From: Sedimentisphaerales bacterium
Lineage (GTDB): Bacteria; Planctomycetota; Phycisphaerae; Sedimentisphaerales; SG8-4
Direction: 5' to 3'
Length of the DNA: 7,287 nt
NCBI GenBank assembly: GCA_016928975.1
Contig: JAFGJR010000028.1
Location: 1 to 7,287 of the forward strand
A program made the position numbers and the translations under genes. Under the pieces are notes generated by a model. The model had not been told where the DNA came from, ran no database searches, and saw nothing but the letters and a program-made list of their open reading frames with translations. Shown here in pieces: positions 6,813 through 7,287 of this stretch. How positions within the stretch are numbered: the first letter of the stretch is position 1; the number at the start of each line of letters is the position of its first letter.

Positions 6813-6910
6813 CGTGACAACCCTCGGTATAGCATGTACCAATGAGCCGGATGCGCCACAAGTCTACCACGAATCCCCCGAAATGGGAAACCGCGACCAC
6901 GATGTCCGAC
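6804..6910 (-). promoter_or_regulatory. Inverted repeat enclosing the Nudix start codon
   Basis: On the minus strand, TCGGACATCGTG (6898-6909) is perfectly complementary to CACGATGTCCGA (6805-6816), which contains the ATG at 6810-6812. G-U pairs at 6910/6804, 6897/6817 and 6896/6818 extend the helix to 15 bp. The loop is about 77 nt and contains smaller stems. If the transcript starts upstream of 6910, folding would bury the start codon next to the GAGGG SD. The repeat is seen directly. Its role in translational repression is inferred. Confidence 0.5.
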
Positions 6911-6953
6911 CTGGCCCGCAGAGCTCCGTGCACGTGTGTCGACCGGTCCCTGT

Positions 6954-6983
6954 GTTATGAGGTGAGAAGCTGGATAAGCCCAA
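6954..6983 (-). promoter_or_regulatory. Weak candidate promoter for the Nudix gene
   Basis: On the minus strand, TTGGGC (6978-6983) and CATAAC (6954-6959) are separated by 18 bases. Each hexamer matches only moderately (TTG in the -35, four of six in the -10). It would start transcription near 6946, so the message would include both arms of the inverted repeat around the start codon. No stronger site is seen upstream of the Nudix gene. Confidence 0.22.
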
Positions 6984-7027
6984 TCAGCCTGCTGTAGAAA
7001 AAATGGGATATCTCCACAAAATAGGCA

Positions 7028-7056
7028 TTGACTATTCACGTCACATTTGCTAATAT
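7028..7056 (+). promoter_or_regulatory. Strong sigma70-type promoter pointing right
   Basis: TTGACT (7028-7033, five of six), a 17-base spacer, and TAATAT (7051-7056, four of six) preceded by TGC (extended -10). This is the best promoter match in the window, and it lies in a locally AT-richer stretch between divergent units. Transcription would start near 7063 and run into the structured leader and the right window edge. Confidence 0.65.
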
Positions 7057-7231
7057 AGGACTCGGCAGGCACTTGCATGGTGTCCGTAGTGACTGACACG
7101 TGCCGGATGTCTGCGGGTCGTCTTAAGGGATAGACGCTTCGTCGCAGGACTGGCGGCGGACGCCGGTCAGTGGCGCGGGCGTATCAGTGAAGTCTTCACC
7201 GTGAAGGACGGGGGAGAAAGGAGGTAAGGTG

Positions 7232-7243
7232 ATGACGATGTGA
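7232..7243 (+). CDS. Three-codon ORF (ATG ACG ATG TGA) behind a strong SD
   Basis: AGAAAGGAGG (7215-7224) ends seven bases before ATG at 7232, the ideal distance, but the frame stops after three codons. The stop TGA overlaps a GTG at 7240, which opens a frame that stays open to the right edge. This could be a minimal leader ORF for translational coupling, or the SD may have another role. Real translation is uncertain. Confidence 0.2.
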   Translation: MTM

Positions 7244-7287
7244 CATCTCGCAGGCGACTTGAAGCCTGCGGGTCGTTCGAGCCGGTC
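7240..7287 (+). CDS. Possible 5' end of a rightward gene starting at GTG (doubtful)
   Basis: The frame from GTG 7240 is open for all 16 remaining codons (starting MTSRRRLEACG). The SD at 7220-7224 is 15 bases upstream, which is too far for direct initiation, so start would depend on coupling to the three-codon ORF it overlaps. Sixteen codons are too few to judge coding potential, and the stretch is also occupied by a 7-bp hairpin. Kept only because it is the one frame open behind a strong promoter and SD. Confidence 0.15.
   Translation, partial: MTSRRRLEACGSFEPV

Larger units (their letters stand above)
7063..7287 (+). ncRNA. Structured leader or small RNA with interchangeable hairpin arms (class unknown, continues past the edge)
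   Basis: Hairpins in order: CTGCG..CGTCT/AGACG..CGCAG (7111-7147, two 5-bp helices with an internal loop). An 8-bp stem with one G-U and a GCGGA loop (7148-7168). GTGAA/TTCAC (7187-7199), whose right arm can also pair with a second GTGAAG at 7201-7206. CGCAGGC/GCCTGCG (7249-7255 with 7264-7270). CTGCG and CGCAG each occur twice, so long-range alternatives exist. An SD, AGAAAGGAGG (7215-7224), lies between the hairpins. No Rfam class is recognised by eye. A riboswitch-like leader of a downstream gene, or the 5' part of an intron RNA, are both possible. Confidence 0.4.

Noticed and set aside
7077..7133. 18-codon plus-strand ORF from ATG 7077
   Set aside because: There is no convincing SD and its end overlaps the first hairpin. 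The length is within chance expectation.
7271..7287. T-arm-like sequence (5-bp stem, TTCGAGC loop) suggesting the end of a tRNA
   Set aside because: Two of the five pairs are G-U, and no anticodon arm or D-arm can be placed at the right distances upstream. The neighbouring 7-bp stem with an 8-nt loop does not fit a tRNA. The acceptor end would lie outside the window, so it cannot be tested here.

Overview
The window looks like a GC-rich chromosomal segment of a planctomycete, most likely of the Phycisphaerae/Sedimentisphaerales type. This is judged from protein style, not a database search. Both large products are exported, multi-domain beta-sandwich proteins. They carry the 'HDVYFG ... TYYWRVDEV ... 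GDVWSFT' fibronectin-like repeats, PA14-type domains and a 'DDFESY ... TWIDGWG' module that I associate with that group. Strong Shine-Dalgarno (SD) sites (AAGGAGG, 6 nt before ATG) fix the starts of both.

Layout. All three clear genes are on the minus strand. Right to left they are a small zinc-ribbon Nudix hydrolase (6282-6812), a 1001-residue secreted protein (2744-5749) and a second secreted protein whose 3' end runs off the left edge (1-1964). They do not look like one operon. A good minus-strand promoter lies between the Nudix gene and the large gene (6142-6170). The large gene is followed by a textbook intrinsic terminator (2608-2651), and the leftmost gene has its own promoter-like site (2343-2372). 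Both secreted-protein genes have untranslated leaders of about 370-390 nt. Each leader holds hairpins and an orphan SD site about 170-205 nt upstream of the real start.

The two secreted proteins share the order repeat-repeat-PA14-repeat but have different N-terminal sugar-binding-type domains: LamG in one, discoidin-like in the other. They look like shuffled paralogues, probably outside the cytoplasm and binding or presenting on polysaccharide. No catalytic domain is visible in either.

The right end (about 7028-7287) is divergent. A strong plus-strand sigma70-like promoter (TTGACT-17-TAATAT with an extended -10) drives a leader full of hairpins with interchangeable arms. It ends in a strong SD before a three-codon ORF (ATG ACG ATG TGA), and its target gene lies beyond the window. 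The Nudix start codon is embedded in one arm of a 12-bp perfect inverted repeat (15 bp with wobbles), which suggests translational control. The most interesting signals here are RNA-level regulatory structures rather than a recognisable defence or mobile system. No CRISPR array, insertion sequence, rRNA or complete tRNA was seen.
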